From contig NC_081406.1 in NCBI RefSeq assembly GCF_030272615.1, positions 479,660,900-479,724,899 on the forward strand: 64,000 nt of DNA, read 5' to 3'. The notes beneath the pieces were generated by a model. The model was not told the DNA's origin, did not search any database, and saw only the letters and a list, made by a program, of their open reading frames with translations. Position 1 is the first letter of the stretch. The number at the start of each line of letters is the position of its first letter. This document shows, piece after piece, positions 11,340-21,714 of the stretch. The DNA is from Cryptomeria japonica (Eukaryota > Streptophyta > Pinopsida > Cupressales > Cupressaceae). The position numbers were made by a program, and so were the translations under genes.

Positions 11340-12890
11340 TCCAATCCACAGACATTTAGGGAAGCATCAGGGGTTCCTGAGTGGAACCACGCTATGGAGG
11401 AAGAGTATAGGTCCTTGATGAGGAATAACACATGGGATTTAGTCCATCTCCCTAAAGGGAGAAAGATGGTTTGGTGTAAGTGGATCTATCAGACCAAGTT
11501 TGCAGTGGATGGTAGTGTGTATAAGTATAAGGCTCGGCTTGTTGTGAAAGGTTTCTCTTAGGTTGCAGGTGTTGACTATACTGAGACCTTTGCACCCGTA
11601 GCCAAGATATACTCCATTCGTTTGACACTTGCTATTGTTGCAGCTCATGGTTGGGTTGTACATCAGATGGATGTGAAGAGTGTTTTTCTTCATGGTGATC
11701 TTGATGAGGAGATTTATATGGAGCAGCCATAGGGTTTCATCTAGGATACTTCCTTGGTTTGCAGACTAAGGAAATCTCTCTATGGCCTTAAACAGGCCCC
11801 CAGGGCTTGGTACGCCAAGATGGATTCCTTTCTTCTCTCCGTAGGGTTCACCAAGTGTCATTATGATCTGAATGTCTACATCTTGCAACAGGATGACTCT
11901 CACTTGATACTTGTGCTCTATGTTAATGACTTGATCATTACAGGGAGTACCGCATCCATCATTAGAAGGGTCAAATCTGCTTTGCATGACAGATTTGCTA
12001 TGACTGACTTGGGTATTTTGCACTACTTTCTCGGGATAGAGATTTCACAGTCACCTTCTGGGATTACACTATTGCAGCCCAAGTATGCTCTTGATCTACT
12101 TGCACGCTTTCATATGGCTGATTGTAAGCCTGCCCTGACTCCCTTTCTTTTAGGAGTCAAGCTTGAGGCTCAGTGTTCTTCTCCTCCAGTCGATGCCACT
12201 TTGTATTGTTAGCTTGTGGGTAGTCTCATCTACTTGACTCATACACGCCCTGATATTTCATTTGCAGTTGGCATGGTTTCCCGCTTCATGCAGGAACCAC
12301 ATGAGCTTCATTGGAAAGCCGCCAAACGCATCCTTCATTACATCCAGGGTACACATCACTATGGGATTCACTATGCATCAGGCACAGGACTTCGCTTGGT
12401 TGGTTTCATAGACTCCGATTGGGCTAGCGATCTTGATGATCGTAAGTCTACTTCTGGTTATAGTTTTCACCTTGGTTTGGGCCCCATTTGTTTGCAAAGC
12501 AAGAAGCAACATGCTATTGCTCTCTCTTCAACTGAGGCTAAGTATCGAGGCATTGTTAACGTAGCGACTGAGACCATTTGGCTCCAACAGATTCTCACAG
12601 AGTTTGGATTCACCACCCCACGGCCGACAGTTCTACATTGTGACAATCAAAGTGCTATTGCAATCTTGAAGAACCCAGTCCAGCACCAGTGGACCAAACA
12701 CATCAAGATTCATATGCACTATATCTGAGAGCTGATTCAGGAGCAGGTCATTGATTCGCAGTATTGTCCTACAGCAGAGCAGGTTGCTAACATATTCACC
12801 AAACCTGCAGTATTGTCCTACAGCAGAGCAGGTTGCTGACATATTCACCAAACCTTTCACCAAGAGTAAGTTCCAGCAGTTGCGAGCTCT
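11340..12890 (+). pseudogene. Copia A reverse transcriptase and RNase H
   Basis: RT begins near EWNHAMEEEYRSL and runs through CKWIYQTKFAVDGSV, ARLVVKGFS, DYTETFAPVAK, HQMDVKSVFLHGDL and LYGLKQAPRAWY. The catalytic box, normally YVDD, reads YVND at 11919-11930, a loss of one catalytic aspartate. RNase H follows with GFIDSDWASDLDDRKSTSGY and SSTEAKYRGI. In-frame stops occur at 11561, 11729, 11741 and 12211, and a 49-bp tandem duplication near the 3' end shifts the frame. The enzyme would copy element RNA into DNA; this copy is dead. Confidence 0.9.
12758..12855 (+). repeat. 49-bp tandem duplication in copia A RNase H
   Basis: Units 12758-12806 and 12807-12855 start GCAGTATTGTCCTACAGCAG and are identical but for one base. 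Copia C has a single unit here. As 49 is not a multiple of three, the duplication shifts the reading frame of the last codons. Confidence 0.9.
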
Positions 12891-13199
12891 CTTGGGGGTG
12901 CGGGATGTGTCATTAGGGGGGGTCAACTGACTTCTCCTTCCTCTCTTATGGGATGGACTTTTTCCTCTTTGAGTTTTTGTCCTTCTTCTTTGAGAGTCTT
13001 TTGTACTTTCATCTCTCTTTTGGGGGGGAGTTTTTTCCCACTGGGTTTTCTCCCTTTCTCCGTTTGTGAGAGATTGCATTACATTGCTTTGCTTGCATTT
13101 GCATACTGTACATGGGTACCTATCATGGCCTAGTAGCTGGGACCCATCTTGCATTGTTGACTTGAGTCTTCATTCCCCTAAGTTGCACTTAAGGGGGGG
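12891..13199 (+). other. Copia A 3' UTR with polypurine tract
   Basis: This noncoding 3' region is nearly identical to those at 40384-40684 and 48960-49270. It carries three G-runs, a block reading GGGTACCTATCATGGCC and a final AAGGGGGGG (13191-13199), the polypurine tract that primes plus-strand synthesis. It directly abuts the LTR. Confidence 0.85.
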
Positions 13200-13744
13200 T
13201 GTTGGAATGCAATATCATATGCAAAGGAGATTTGGTTGATCATAGGTGATCGAATTGGGATTAAGGAAGAGGTCAAAGGCCTCTGGTATTGAGCTTAATC
13301 GGGACTGTAATTAGGCATGGTAGATGCTATCTCTAGCAGTTCACTCTTTTGGATTTTTGTTCATTTATCTTGAGATGGTTGTAGCTTCTCTGTAGTTAGT
13401 GAGACTTTTTTGTAATGAGCAGTACACTCTAGGCAGTGTGCCTTCCTGCATGTGCAGGCCCCTCATTGTAACACATACTTTCTATAGAAGTATCATCTAA
13501 TTATGGGTAGGCTTTCCACCATGATTTTTTCATTCTGGGTTTTCCATATATAAATCATGGTGTTATGTGGTATGGTTGTTTTGCATTGATTATCAGTTTA
13601 ATTGTTAAGTTGTATTATTTGTCGGTACCTGTTTCTGCCCTACCGGTACTTAATCTGGTTAAAGGTTATTAAGTGGATTAAATGATATAATTTGTTAACA
13701 ATTGATTCACCCTCCCTCTCAGTTGTTCACTGGTTATCCTAACA
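13200..13744 (+). repeat. Copia A 3' LTR (545 bp), family 2
   Basis: It starts TGTTGGAATGC directly after the polypurine tract and ends GGTTATCCTAACA. Internal landmarks are CTTCCTGCATGTGCAGGCCC and the ending ATTGATTCACCC...CCTCTCAGTTGTTC, shared with the solo LTR at 54547-55358 and the LTR piece at 63775-64000. It bears no resemblance to the LTRs of copias B and C beyond the first six bases. Confidence 0.85.
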
Positions 13745-13959
13745 GTATGGATCTCAGAATTCATAGTTTTCTCAATGTTGCCCTTGATACTGCTCAAATT
13801 GATGGAATTGAATTGAAAGAGACTATGAAACAGATGGAAAACTTTGTCACACTGGAAGTCATTGTCAGGGATAGCATCCATGATGCAAACACATATAAGT
13901 CAGAGAAGTACTTGGAGCATATCCAGAAGTGCGGCAAGATCCTGGGAGACCAGACCTGA
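13745..13959 (+). pseudogene. X1 ORF, C-terminal fragment, unknown protein
   Basis: An open frame of about 70 residues ends with TGA at 13957-13959. Recognisable positions shared with the X2 frame are NVALDTAQIDGIELKET, KQMENFVTLE, IVRDSI, YLEHIQKCGKILG and the stop. I do not recognise the family. Similarity between the two copies is clearly at protein level (conserved blocks separated by substitutions), suggesting that it was once coding. The 5' part has been separated by the copia A insertion. Confidence 0.6.
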
Positions 13960-14066
13960 TGTCTAAGTTGGAGTCTAGGGTCATGTTTTTCTATGTTTTT
14001 CTATGTTTTTATAATATGTTTTTAGGAAGTTAGTTTTTAGATAGTTTTTGTTAGTTTTAGTTTTAA

Positions 14067-14086
14067 TGAAAGGGTATGCCCTTTCA
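14067..14086 (+). other. Conserved hairpin downstream of the X1 ORF
   Basis: TGAAAGGGTATGCCCTTTCA is a perfect 8-bp stem with a TATG loop, about 110 bases after the stop codon. X2 has the same element at 18450-18469 with one stem mismatch. It could act in RNA processing; this is not shown. Confidence 0.6.
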
Positions 14087-15195
14087 CTTTCAAACTGAAT
14101 CCTCATCTATAAATGAAGGATCTTTTATAACAAGTGGGGGAGATACCTCAAGTTTTATAATCTTATCAAGACAAATTTATACAACACTTATGCAATTTGT
14201 TTTCTGGAAATATCAAAGGTGATGGATGATACATATTGAAATCAACTGGTTTGATTATCTATATTCAATATAAATTTCAAGTGTTATTCATTCTGAATGG
14301 TATGTGTTTTTCAATTAATTGATTAGTTCCATGTGATAAATCTATTTTATTAGATTGCATCAATGTGCTATCTTATGCTATTGTGATTGAAAATAATTTC
14401 CAGTTTGAGCATTAGTTTGAAAGGTTGGTTGGCAAGTTTCAAATTGTCTTACTGGACTTTTAGAGAAAAGTTAAAATTCAATAAGACAAGCTGCATTTTA
14501 TATTTCAGTTACAATACATATAGATGCTTTTGATGTGATGGTCTTGTTTTGAAAACAAGTTATTAAAACTGTCTCCATGGTTATATGTAGGATCTTTCAA
14601 TTTGAAATAGTATGAAATCGGTAAGGGATGAAGGCACTGGTCTGTTGTTGATCTGATATAATTAAATCGGGTATTTTCATAAGCAATCTTCATCAAGGAA
14701 TCATACTTTTAATTTATACAGGCATAAATTCATAAACATTTATAAGTAAGCATTTCATAATTTTCAGCAAGCAATAAATATAACTAGATAGAATTCAAGA
14801 ATCACTGATTTTTTGAAAATTTTCTATAGAAAACCCTTTAACCAAAATATTTAGGTTTCAGGTATAGGTTCACCCGCCCTTGTTTAGTGAAGCCTGAAGT
14901 GCATGGGAAATTGATCTAGTGATCATTCCCATTCGTTGGTCAGAACTAATTTGAAACCACAAAGAGAAGTGGTAAAACTCTTTGGTTTCCAATCTGTGGT
15001 TTTGGGAACCAACATAACAGATTGCCTCCATCTTCCCGCTTTCTTTTAAATGAAAGCAAAAATATGGTGGAATTTAAGAAACTCATGTTTCTCAACCTAA
15101 TTGAAATTGAAGATCATTAGAAAACTATTCAAATGTTAAATTACATCCCACTTTAACTTAAATGAAAGAACCAATAGAGAAGTTCCTCTCACCCT

Positions 15196-16364
15196 CTAAG
15201 AAAGCCCTATCTGATCAAAGTTATCATGCATATCTATAGATTCTCGAAGCCTATCATAATCTTTCTCTTCTACATAAATTTCATTCAAAGCCTCATTAAT
15301 AGTAGCTACATTGTTTCTATGTATTGCAACCATGTATGACTTCACAAGATGGAGATGTCCAACGTGGATAACAAATACAACAGAACAAAAGATGCTCATG
15401 AAAATTTTCCAAACCAAATAGCTGCTAAAGAGAACATCTATAAAAACTTAATACCCAAGTGAAAGACATCTCGTTCATCCTAAAAACACTAATAGAATAA
15501 AAGACTTGAGAGCTATACCTTACGCATGATGTCAACCACTCATGTGTCATCTACCCTAAGGGCAAGGACATTCAAGAGTTCATTAATAAGATCCGGGTGT
15601 TCTTGCAAATAAAAGTGGACAACTTTGTAGTACAATTCAACATTGGCCACTTTAACTACAACATCTTTGAATTGAATATGATCCCATGCCTCTGGAGAAT
15701 GGTTCATGATAGTAGTGGAAACATTATCATATTCATCATCTTGAATATATAAATATGGAAGTTCCTTCCAGTGCTTTTTCTCATCACAAACACGGATAAC
15801 CCTAGGTATATTGAGTCGTGTCGCAAAAATAATTTGATATGTTCAATAAGCTTGTCTGGGTGATATCTATCATATAGGATGCCCAGCTCTGTAAACATGC
15901 CCATATGTGCATGCTCCAACTCCAAATTACTTTCCATCAATGATATGAGTTCATCAAAGCAACCCCTGTTTTGATAGTAATCACTAACCTCTTCAAAGTC
16001 ATCCACCTGGAACAAAAAATAAATGTCAGAACACAAAAAATATCAATTTCTCACCTTCATAGTTACACATAGCACTGCAGATGGACCTTCCTAGATTATC
16101 ATGAAAACAAAGAGGTTCCTTTGACTAAAAGCATCAATATCCAAAAATTTTAATCTTAGTCTCACAATACTTATTTACAGAAAAGGAAAAAAGAACATAC
16201 ATCAAAAACAACTTCTGTTGAAAAAAAAAAAATTAAAAAATCTTAGCATATGCATAGATAAGCTCACTATCAACCTTTGGCTCTTTAATATTTGTCCTTA
16301 CCATCAGCAAATACTTAACTAGTTCATGATACACATTAGCTAGCTCTGCAGCCCTTATCACATC
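15196..16364 (-). pseudogene. CHC: Clathrin heavy chain gene fragment, three exons
   Basis: Three minus-strand exon remnants match the clathrin heavy chain leg repeats. Exon at 16364-16242: [19 protein letters not shown] and [14 protein letters not shown]. Exon at 16006-15519: [32 protein letters not shown], then after a frameshift [12 protein letters not shown] and [15 protein letters not shown]. Exon at 15363-15196: [36 protein letters not shown]. An AG acceptor precedes the middle exon and a GT donor follows it, so the copy derives from genomic DNA and not from mRNA. A TGA for CGA, a frameshift and a mutated third acceptor break it. Roughly 110 residues between the first two exons are missing. 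In a live gene the product forms vesicle coats. Confidence 0.88.
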
Positions 16365-16439
16365 AAAAACAGCTTTTGTTGAAAAAAAAAACATAAAAAA
16401 CAAACCACTTACTTGTGGTGTTGTTGTTCGTGTTGGCTA

Positions 16440-17530
16440 TGTTTTTGATTAAGTAAAAACGGGTTTTAAGGGACCCAAAACCCATTACATTCAAAAGATA
16501 TTCAGGAAAGAAACAAAACACAACAGCTGCAAAAGACCAACAAAAAAACCAGCAACAAAGAAAAGGACAGCAAGAGGCCAGCAAGAAATTGACCCCAAGC
16601 CCAGCATTACAAGAAATTTAAAAACTCTTCATGGTTTCTTCTGCATTCTGCACCAAGAGCATCATTGCCTTGGCTGCTTCCCTCAAGTCAGTGTTTTCCT
16701 AAGCAATCTGACTCTCTTTCATTTTTGTGTCCTTCTCAGCCGTATTCTGCCTGGTTCTGCGCCTAGGGGTTTGGTGGGTTAGGCTGGAAGTAGGAGCATC
16801 TTCTATAATTACCAGGTTCTTCTCCTGGTTTTTCTTTTCCAGATGATTCACCAGCGCATTCATATTCTAGGAGGAGACTTTAAGAACCTAGAGGCTATGG
16901 TTCATAAGGCTTTTCAAGGCTTTCTCATTTCGGGCCATTCGGGCGTTGACATTGTCCTTGTCCTCCTCCACCTGTTCCTTCATGGTTTTAATAACGTCCT
17001 CCAAATGTTTCAGGTTGCCTTTTATCAGATCTTTCTCCAGCCAATCCTCCATTTCCATTTCCTCCTCTGCTTCACTATTTTTTGTCTCCTCGTTATGTTT
17101 CCCAGAGTCAGACATCTTAATCAGCTTGTTGATCTTAACTTCCAGCTCCCTTTGTTTACCCTGCATGTTGGTGATGTTTTCAACCACCCACTTCTGAAAA
17201 TTGAAGAATTCAAGGGTGCAATTGCGGGCAGTATCCAGGATGGTATCCGCAGAGTCGTTGCTCTGTTCAATCTCCTCAGCATTAGGGTTTTCACCCTCCT
17301 TAGAATTCAGAGCCTCTTTCTCACTTTCTGAGCCCTTAGGATTGGAGTGACGATTCTCGAAATTTCCCCCTTCCTCTCCTTCTCCATAATTCTCCTGCTT
17401 GTTAAGCTCCATTTCAGAATCAGTGTCCTTATCCTTTCCCTCTTCTTCATCACAATGCACATCCTTTTCATCCTACTTGGTTTCAACCTTCCTTTTTTTA
17501 TGGGTAGGGGTGATGTGCTCCCTAGTCGAA
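16440..17530 (-). pseudogene. U-ORF family copy 1, C-terminal part with LINE-like tail
   Basis: The main minus-strand frame, 17460-16888 (190 aa), is Glu/Lys/Asn-rich with a likely coiled coil. Its core TILDTARNCTLEFFNFQKWV matches ILTIARNGAVEFFRIIKWV of the second copy at 59112-59711. After stops near 16870 the frame continues in pieces to PRRRTRQN, DLREAAKAM and a stop near 16620. The following 150 bases end with GGGTCCCTTAAAACCCGTTT and TTAATCAAAAAC at about 16440, nearly the same tail as copy 2. I do not recognise the protein. The tail resembles the end of a LINE-type retroposon, which may explain dispersal. Confidence 0.6.
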
Positions 17531-17723
17531 CATTAAGATTCAATATACATTATTCAATAAGATTAACTGTGCAACATAATGAAATATTGAAGTGTGTTAT
17601 CTTATTGAGCTTTGTTTGGTTTCAAGAATAGTTTAATATTCTCTACTTAACAGGGCCAACCACGTGAAGGTGGAAGCTCATTTGGCCCCTCCCCCCCCTA
17701 ACATCACTCTAAATTCCCCATTA

Positions 17724-17915
17724 ACATATAACATTCATTCATTATTTCATCCATTAATAAAATATAACATTCATTCATTATCACATAACATTCAATAACA
17801 CATAACATTCACTAACACTCATTAATTTATCAATATTAATTAACACGTATCATTCATGAACATTCATTAGCACATAATTGCATTCATTAACACATAAAAA
17901 TTAGTCATTATCAAA
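17724..17915. repeat. Degenerate CATTCATTA-rich tandem repeat
   Basis: About twelve variants of ACATAACATTCATTCATTA-like units fill this AT-rich stretch between the U-ORF copy and X2. Unit length is irregular (roughly 14-20 bases). No coding content is seen. Confidence 0.6.
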
Positions 17916-18003
17916 TAATGTAGATTACAATCATTTTTTATTTATTTTTAAGTTATGTAAAGACTAGGTGGAGCATCGTTTTCTTAAACATACTCCTGGC
18001 AAA

Positions 18004-18325
18004 ACATGACAAATTTGATGCCCAATTGCAAATAGAATATGATGAATGCAAGGACACAGTCAAACATGGAATTCCTACATTATTTGGTCAAAGAGGGGAA
18101 ATTAAGGATAAAGACAAGTGGATTTATGAATGTCAAAGTCTTCTTGATGTTTCCCTTAATGCTGCTCGAACAGATGGGATTGATTTAACAGAGACCACAA
18201 CACAGATGGAGCGGTTTATCACTTTGGAAAACATTGTTCGAGATGTCATCTTTGTTGCAGATACTTTCAAATCAAAGAATTATTTGGAGCATATTCAAAA
18301 GTGTGGTGCAGTTCTGGGTAGTTAG
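18004..18325 (+). pseudogene. X2 ORF, unknown protein fragment
   Basis: The open frame extends from about HDKFDAQLQIEYDECKD to a TAG at 18323-18325, about 106 residues. No ATG begins it in frame; it looks like a terminal exon or the end of a longer protein. Conserved blocks with X1 are SLLDVSLNAARTDGIDLTET, QMERFITLENIVRD and YLEHIQKCGAVLG. The residues are mixed helical with no membrane segment. I cannot assign a family. Conservation of frame and stop between paralogues argues that it was a real coding end. Confidence 0.55.
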
Positions 18326-18604
18326 CCCTTGTGTATAATGAAACAAATTGTGGTTCTTTAAGAGCTTTATGTAATATGTTTTTTGTGTCGGTTATCAGTT
18401 AGGTTAGTTAGTTTGTTTGTAATTAAGCTTTAGTTAGTTTGAGTCTTAATGAAAGGGTATGTCCTTTCACTTTCAAACAAAATTATCTTATATATATGGA
18501 GAAATTTTAGACATAGGAGATCATGTTATCATCATTTTTCAAGATATTTTTAATGCAACATTTTGAGTTTTCTTTCTGGAAATGCTACATAGGTGAAGTA
18601 CATT

Positions 18605-18765
18605 ATCAATTGATTCTCATGTTCTCTATTTATATGAATATTAAATGTTCTCTTTATCAATTTATTCTCTCATTGTCTCTATTTATATGAAGATCAAATG
18701 TTCTCTTTATCAATCGATTCTCTCATGTTCTCTATTTATATGATGATCAAATGTTCTATTTATCT
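18605..18765. repeat. ~60-bp tandem repeat inside X2
   Basis: Two and a half copies of a unit reading ATGTTCTCTATTTATATGA...ATCAAATGTTCTCTTTATCA are found here. X1 lacks the array, so it expanded after the copies separated or was lost in X1. Confidence 0.7.
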
Positions 18766-19615
18766 TTGATGACACCTATTTGTTCAATCATTTGATTAGT
18801 TCTTTGAGATCAATCTATTTTCTTTAGATTGTTTCAATGTGCTTTCTTATGTTTTTATGATTTGAAGTAAAGTTGCAATTTGAATATCAGTGTGGAGGAT
18901 TGGTTGTCAAGTCCCATTTTGTCTTGTTGGTCTTTCAAAGAAAAGTTAAAAACAACAAGACTAATTGTAACCTTTTACTTTGGTTATAATTCATATAGAT
19001 GCCCTTGAAGTGATAGTCTTGTTCAAGAGATAGCTACAACTATCTCTCAGGTTATACATAGAATCAATTAATTGAATCAGTAAGAAGTCAATAAGGGGTG
19101 AAGGCACTAGTCTGATTATAATTTTAAGTGGTTAATCAAGTATTTCAGAAAGTAAGATTTATATTTATAATTTATTAAGAAATTAGTTTTTTGTTCAAGG
19201 CAGTTTATATGCAAGTTATAGGAAGATCGTAGAGTTTTCAATTCGCTATAGAAAATCCTTAAGTTCAAGGTATAGGTTTACTCGCCTAGGTTTAGTGAAG
19301 CCTGAAGTGCAAGGAATTTGATCAAAGTGATCATTCTCATTTGTTGGCCAGAATTGGTTTGAAACCATTAGGAGAAGTGGCAAAACTCTTCGTTTTCCAA
19401 TCTATGGTTTTGGGAACCAACAGGTGTGTCTCTTTCCAAAGGGCATACATGATGAAGAGGTGTGACCTCTTTCTCACATTGAGAGATATAAAGGAAAGAA
19501 ATAAATAGCTTCCATAGACATCACCAGTGATCAGATCAGATCAAATGAGAACTTCTAATTATACGATTAAATACTTTATTAACAATTTAATAAACTATTA
19601 TTACACTCATATATA

Positions 19616-19979
19616 TGTTAGAGTTATCTTGTATTAGCTAATAATTATTTATTTAATTATTAGTCTATTAAACTCTACACTTAAGCTAAACTTAGGCATT
19701 TAATAATATTAGTAGGTATTTAATAATTATTCTAATTATTAAATACATATTATCCCTTTAGGGTTTCTTTAGGGTTGCATATCTTTAGGGTTGCTATTAT
19801 CCTTTTTATAAGAATTGTATTGTACTTTTTCAAAAATTGATTCCCTTTCTGAATGATAATTTTCTTCTTCAGAGCATTTATGCTTTTTTGCTTTATGTGC
19901 CTCCATTCTTCTCTTGTGACAGGTATTTGCATGCAGGTGTTCTTGGGATCTCTGAAGTTGTATTTCCTCAACTTCTTCA
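19616..19979 (+). repeat. 5' LTR of the coding-less element
   Basis: It starts TGTTAGAGTTATC and ends CTCAACTTCTTCA. It pairs with 21715-22077 at high identity, with only scattered substitutions and small indels. Confidence 0.95.
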
Positions 19980-19992
19980 TGGTATCAGAGCC
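19980..19992 (+). promoter_or_regulatory. Primer binding site (initiator Met tRNA)
   Basis: TGGTATCAGAGCC lies immediately after the LTR end. This is the standard complement of the plant initiator methionine tRNA 3' end. Confidence 0.93.
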
Positions 19993-20040
19993 TACATCTG
20001 CTGCTACTTGTCCTGATTTTTGAGAAGATTTTTTGGAGGA

Positions 20041-21702
20041 GGGTTTCAAGTTTTTTCAGAGTTTTTTATTGGATCTGGGGTAGCTATTTTGTTTTTGATC
20101 ATTTTGAGCTCAAACAGACCTCACCGTTGAGCTCATAACGCCCCAAAACACCCATTTCCATATAAAATTTGTCAAATTTTTGACAAATTTGGGTTCTAAA
20201 ATTTTTTCTTTGGTTTTGCCTTTTTTTTGCACGAATTTTGAGAAATTCATCAAAAAAATCATTAAAAAAAAATCAGAGCAGTTTGGGCCAAAACAGACAT
20301 GACCATTGGCTTCCGAAGGGCGTTTCCATTCATTTTGATATATAATTCAACCTATTTCGGTGACAAGTGCATCTGGGCCATGATTTTTTCATTGGTACGC
20401 TTTACGAGGCACAAAAATCCATACGGCTGTACCTGCAAATGCGTCAGAAAATTTTTGTCAAAAAAAAAAAATTATTTTTTTATTTTTTTTATCCTTTTTA
20501 TGTCCAAAAAGAGGGTTTTTTTTCTTTTGGCTATAACTTGGGCAAACGGAGTCATTTTTTTGAAAACGAATAGGCGTCGAAAAGCTGGTTCTAAGCCGGA
20601 CTTCATGGTATTGGAATTTTTTTTCCAATTTTGCTGTTTGACTGTGTTTTTTTTCAGTCAAAGTGGGGTCTCTTTTTTGCACTCTAGAAGCCATAGAATG
20701 AGCATCCGAACTTCATTTTTTGAAAACTTTATATCATTGGAAAGCTTGTTCTGTGCACTTTCCAGCCATATGAGTTTTATTTCCAGATTCTACTCCATGT
20801 ATATTTTATTCAGTTTTTTACTTTTCAGCACTCTGGTGGATATCTTGGTTGTTTCAGGTCCTGGGATCTCTTCTCTGGGTAGGATGTCTCTATTTTGGTT
20901 CTCGTTTCTATTTCGAGTCTTCTTATCATTGTAACTTGTATTTATGCAAACGCACTGAGATAAAGTGCCATCATGCATTGTTTACATGGAATCTTGCACC
21001 TCTTGTGCCTTATTGTACATGCACTACTTATAAAGTGTCATGGGGGGGTTGATGTTTGCCTTGTTTTCCATCTACCATTGTCCAGTGAGTGTTCCTTCCA
21101 TGACATTCACCTCATAATGTGTGTCAAGTGAGTGTTCCTTCCACGACACCATGTACTTTCTCTGCACCTTCGATGTTCCTGGTTCTTCATCATGCAGTTC
21201 TTGTTGGCCATTCTTTTCAGTGTACCTGTCCCTCTCCCTTTTCAGCATTCTGGGGAGGTTTGTCCTGTTGGTTCTAATGCTTCCTTGGTTTGATTGATCA
21301 GCTCTTCGAGCTTTGGTTTCTCATGCCATCTGTATCTTTGAGTTCAGTTGTTTGCCTCTGTTTGCCATCTGATTCAAGTAGTGCCATTTGAGGGCACTCA
21401 TGCAGATTACAGTCTTCTCTACCTAGTCATGTTCTATTTCAGTGGAGGTTCTTCAGATCAGTAGTTACTCTTCGGCAGTGTTTGCAGCTATTTCTTGCTT
21501 CAGTGGTGTTCTTCTTGCTTTTCCATCTCTTTTTGGATAGATTTTTTTCCCATGTGGTTTTTTCTATTTCTCCAGTTCATAGAGATTTGGTTGTGATTGG
21601 GTACCTCATCAGGCCTTGTTGCTGGGACCCAAATTTGTCTTCATCATGTAGTTGCATTTTTTGCTTCATGCATTTAGTTTTTTAGCTACTCCCTAAGTTC
21701 AT
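20041..21702 (+). other. Noncoding interior of the coding-less element
   Basis: No retroviral protein motif is found on either strand. Open frames at 20299-20934 are T-rich, low-complexity and without homology. Landmarks shared with the copia leader lie up to about 21050 and those shared with the copia 3' UTR from about 21480, so the junction that removed gag-pol lies between. Confidence 0.75.
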
Positions 21703-21704
21703 CT

Positions 21705-21714
21705 TAAGGGGGGG
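21705..21714 (+). promoter_or_regulatory. Polypurine tract of the coding-less element
   Basis: The sequence AAGGGGGGG directly precedes the TGTTAG of the 3' LTR, as in copias A and C. Confidence 0.85.

Larger units (their letters stand above)
7658..13744 (+). mobile_element. Ty1/copia element A, 5' end missing
   Basis: A plus-strand copia element with leader, gag, protease, integrase, RT and RNase H in the copia order, then a 3' UTR, polypurine tract and 3' LTR. Its 5' LTR and primer binding site are not in the window because G1 interrupts the leader at 7657/7658. The coding sequence is closely similar to copias B and C in this window, yet its 3' LTR differs completely from theirs. Several in-frame stops make it defective. 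The five bases after the LTR (GTATG) are its presumed target duplication; the other copy would lie left of the window. Confidence 0.9.
13745..15014 (+). repeat. Repeat X1 (paralogue of X2), 5' end cut by copia A
   Basis: This unit aligns over its whole length with 18120-19422: the end of an open frame, a conserved hairpin, about 900 bases of noncoding sequence and a common ending TTTTGGGAACCAACA. Copia A interrupts it at 13744/13745. The two copies are diverged but collinear. The end CCAACA could be an LTR-type terminus, yet no matching TGTTGG start is evident. Its nature is unknown. Confidence 0.7.
17990..19422 (+). repeat. Repeat X2 (paralogue of X1)
   Basis: X2 has the same organisation as X1: an open frame, hairpin, long noncoding tail and a common ending GGGAACCAACA at 19422. 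It retains about 110 bases more of the 5' coding part than X1. Its left limit is not sharp. Between X1 and X2 lie the clathrin fragment and U-ORF copy 1. Confidence 0.7.

Noticed and set aside
13200-13744. Solo LTR inserted beside copia A
   Set aside because: The flanking pentamers differ (GGGGG and GTATG), and the start is exactly at the polypurine tract. It is better explained as the 3' LTR of copia A.
16843-17331. Plus-strand frame of 162 codons opposite U-ORF copy 1
   Set aside because: It is antisense of the Glu/Lys-rich coding strand and rich in Phe/Leu. Homology with copy 2 supports the minus strand.
20299-20934. 211-codon plus-strand frame inside the coding-less element
   Set aside because: It is rich in Phe, Ser and Leu from T-runs, has no recognisable domain and lies in leader-like sequence.
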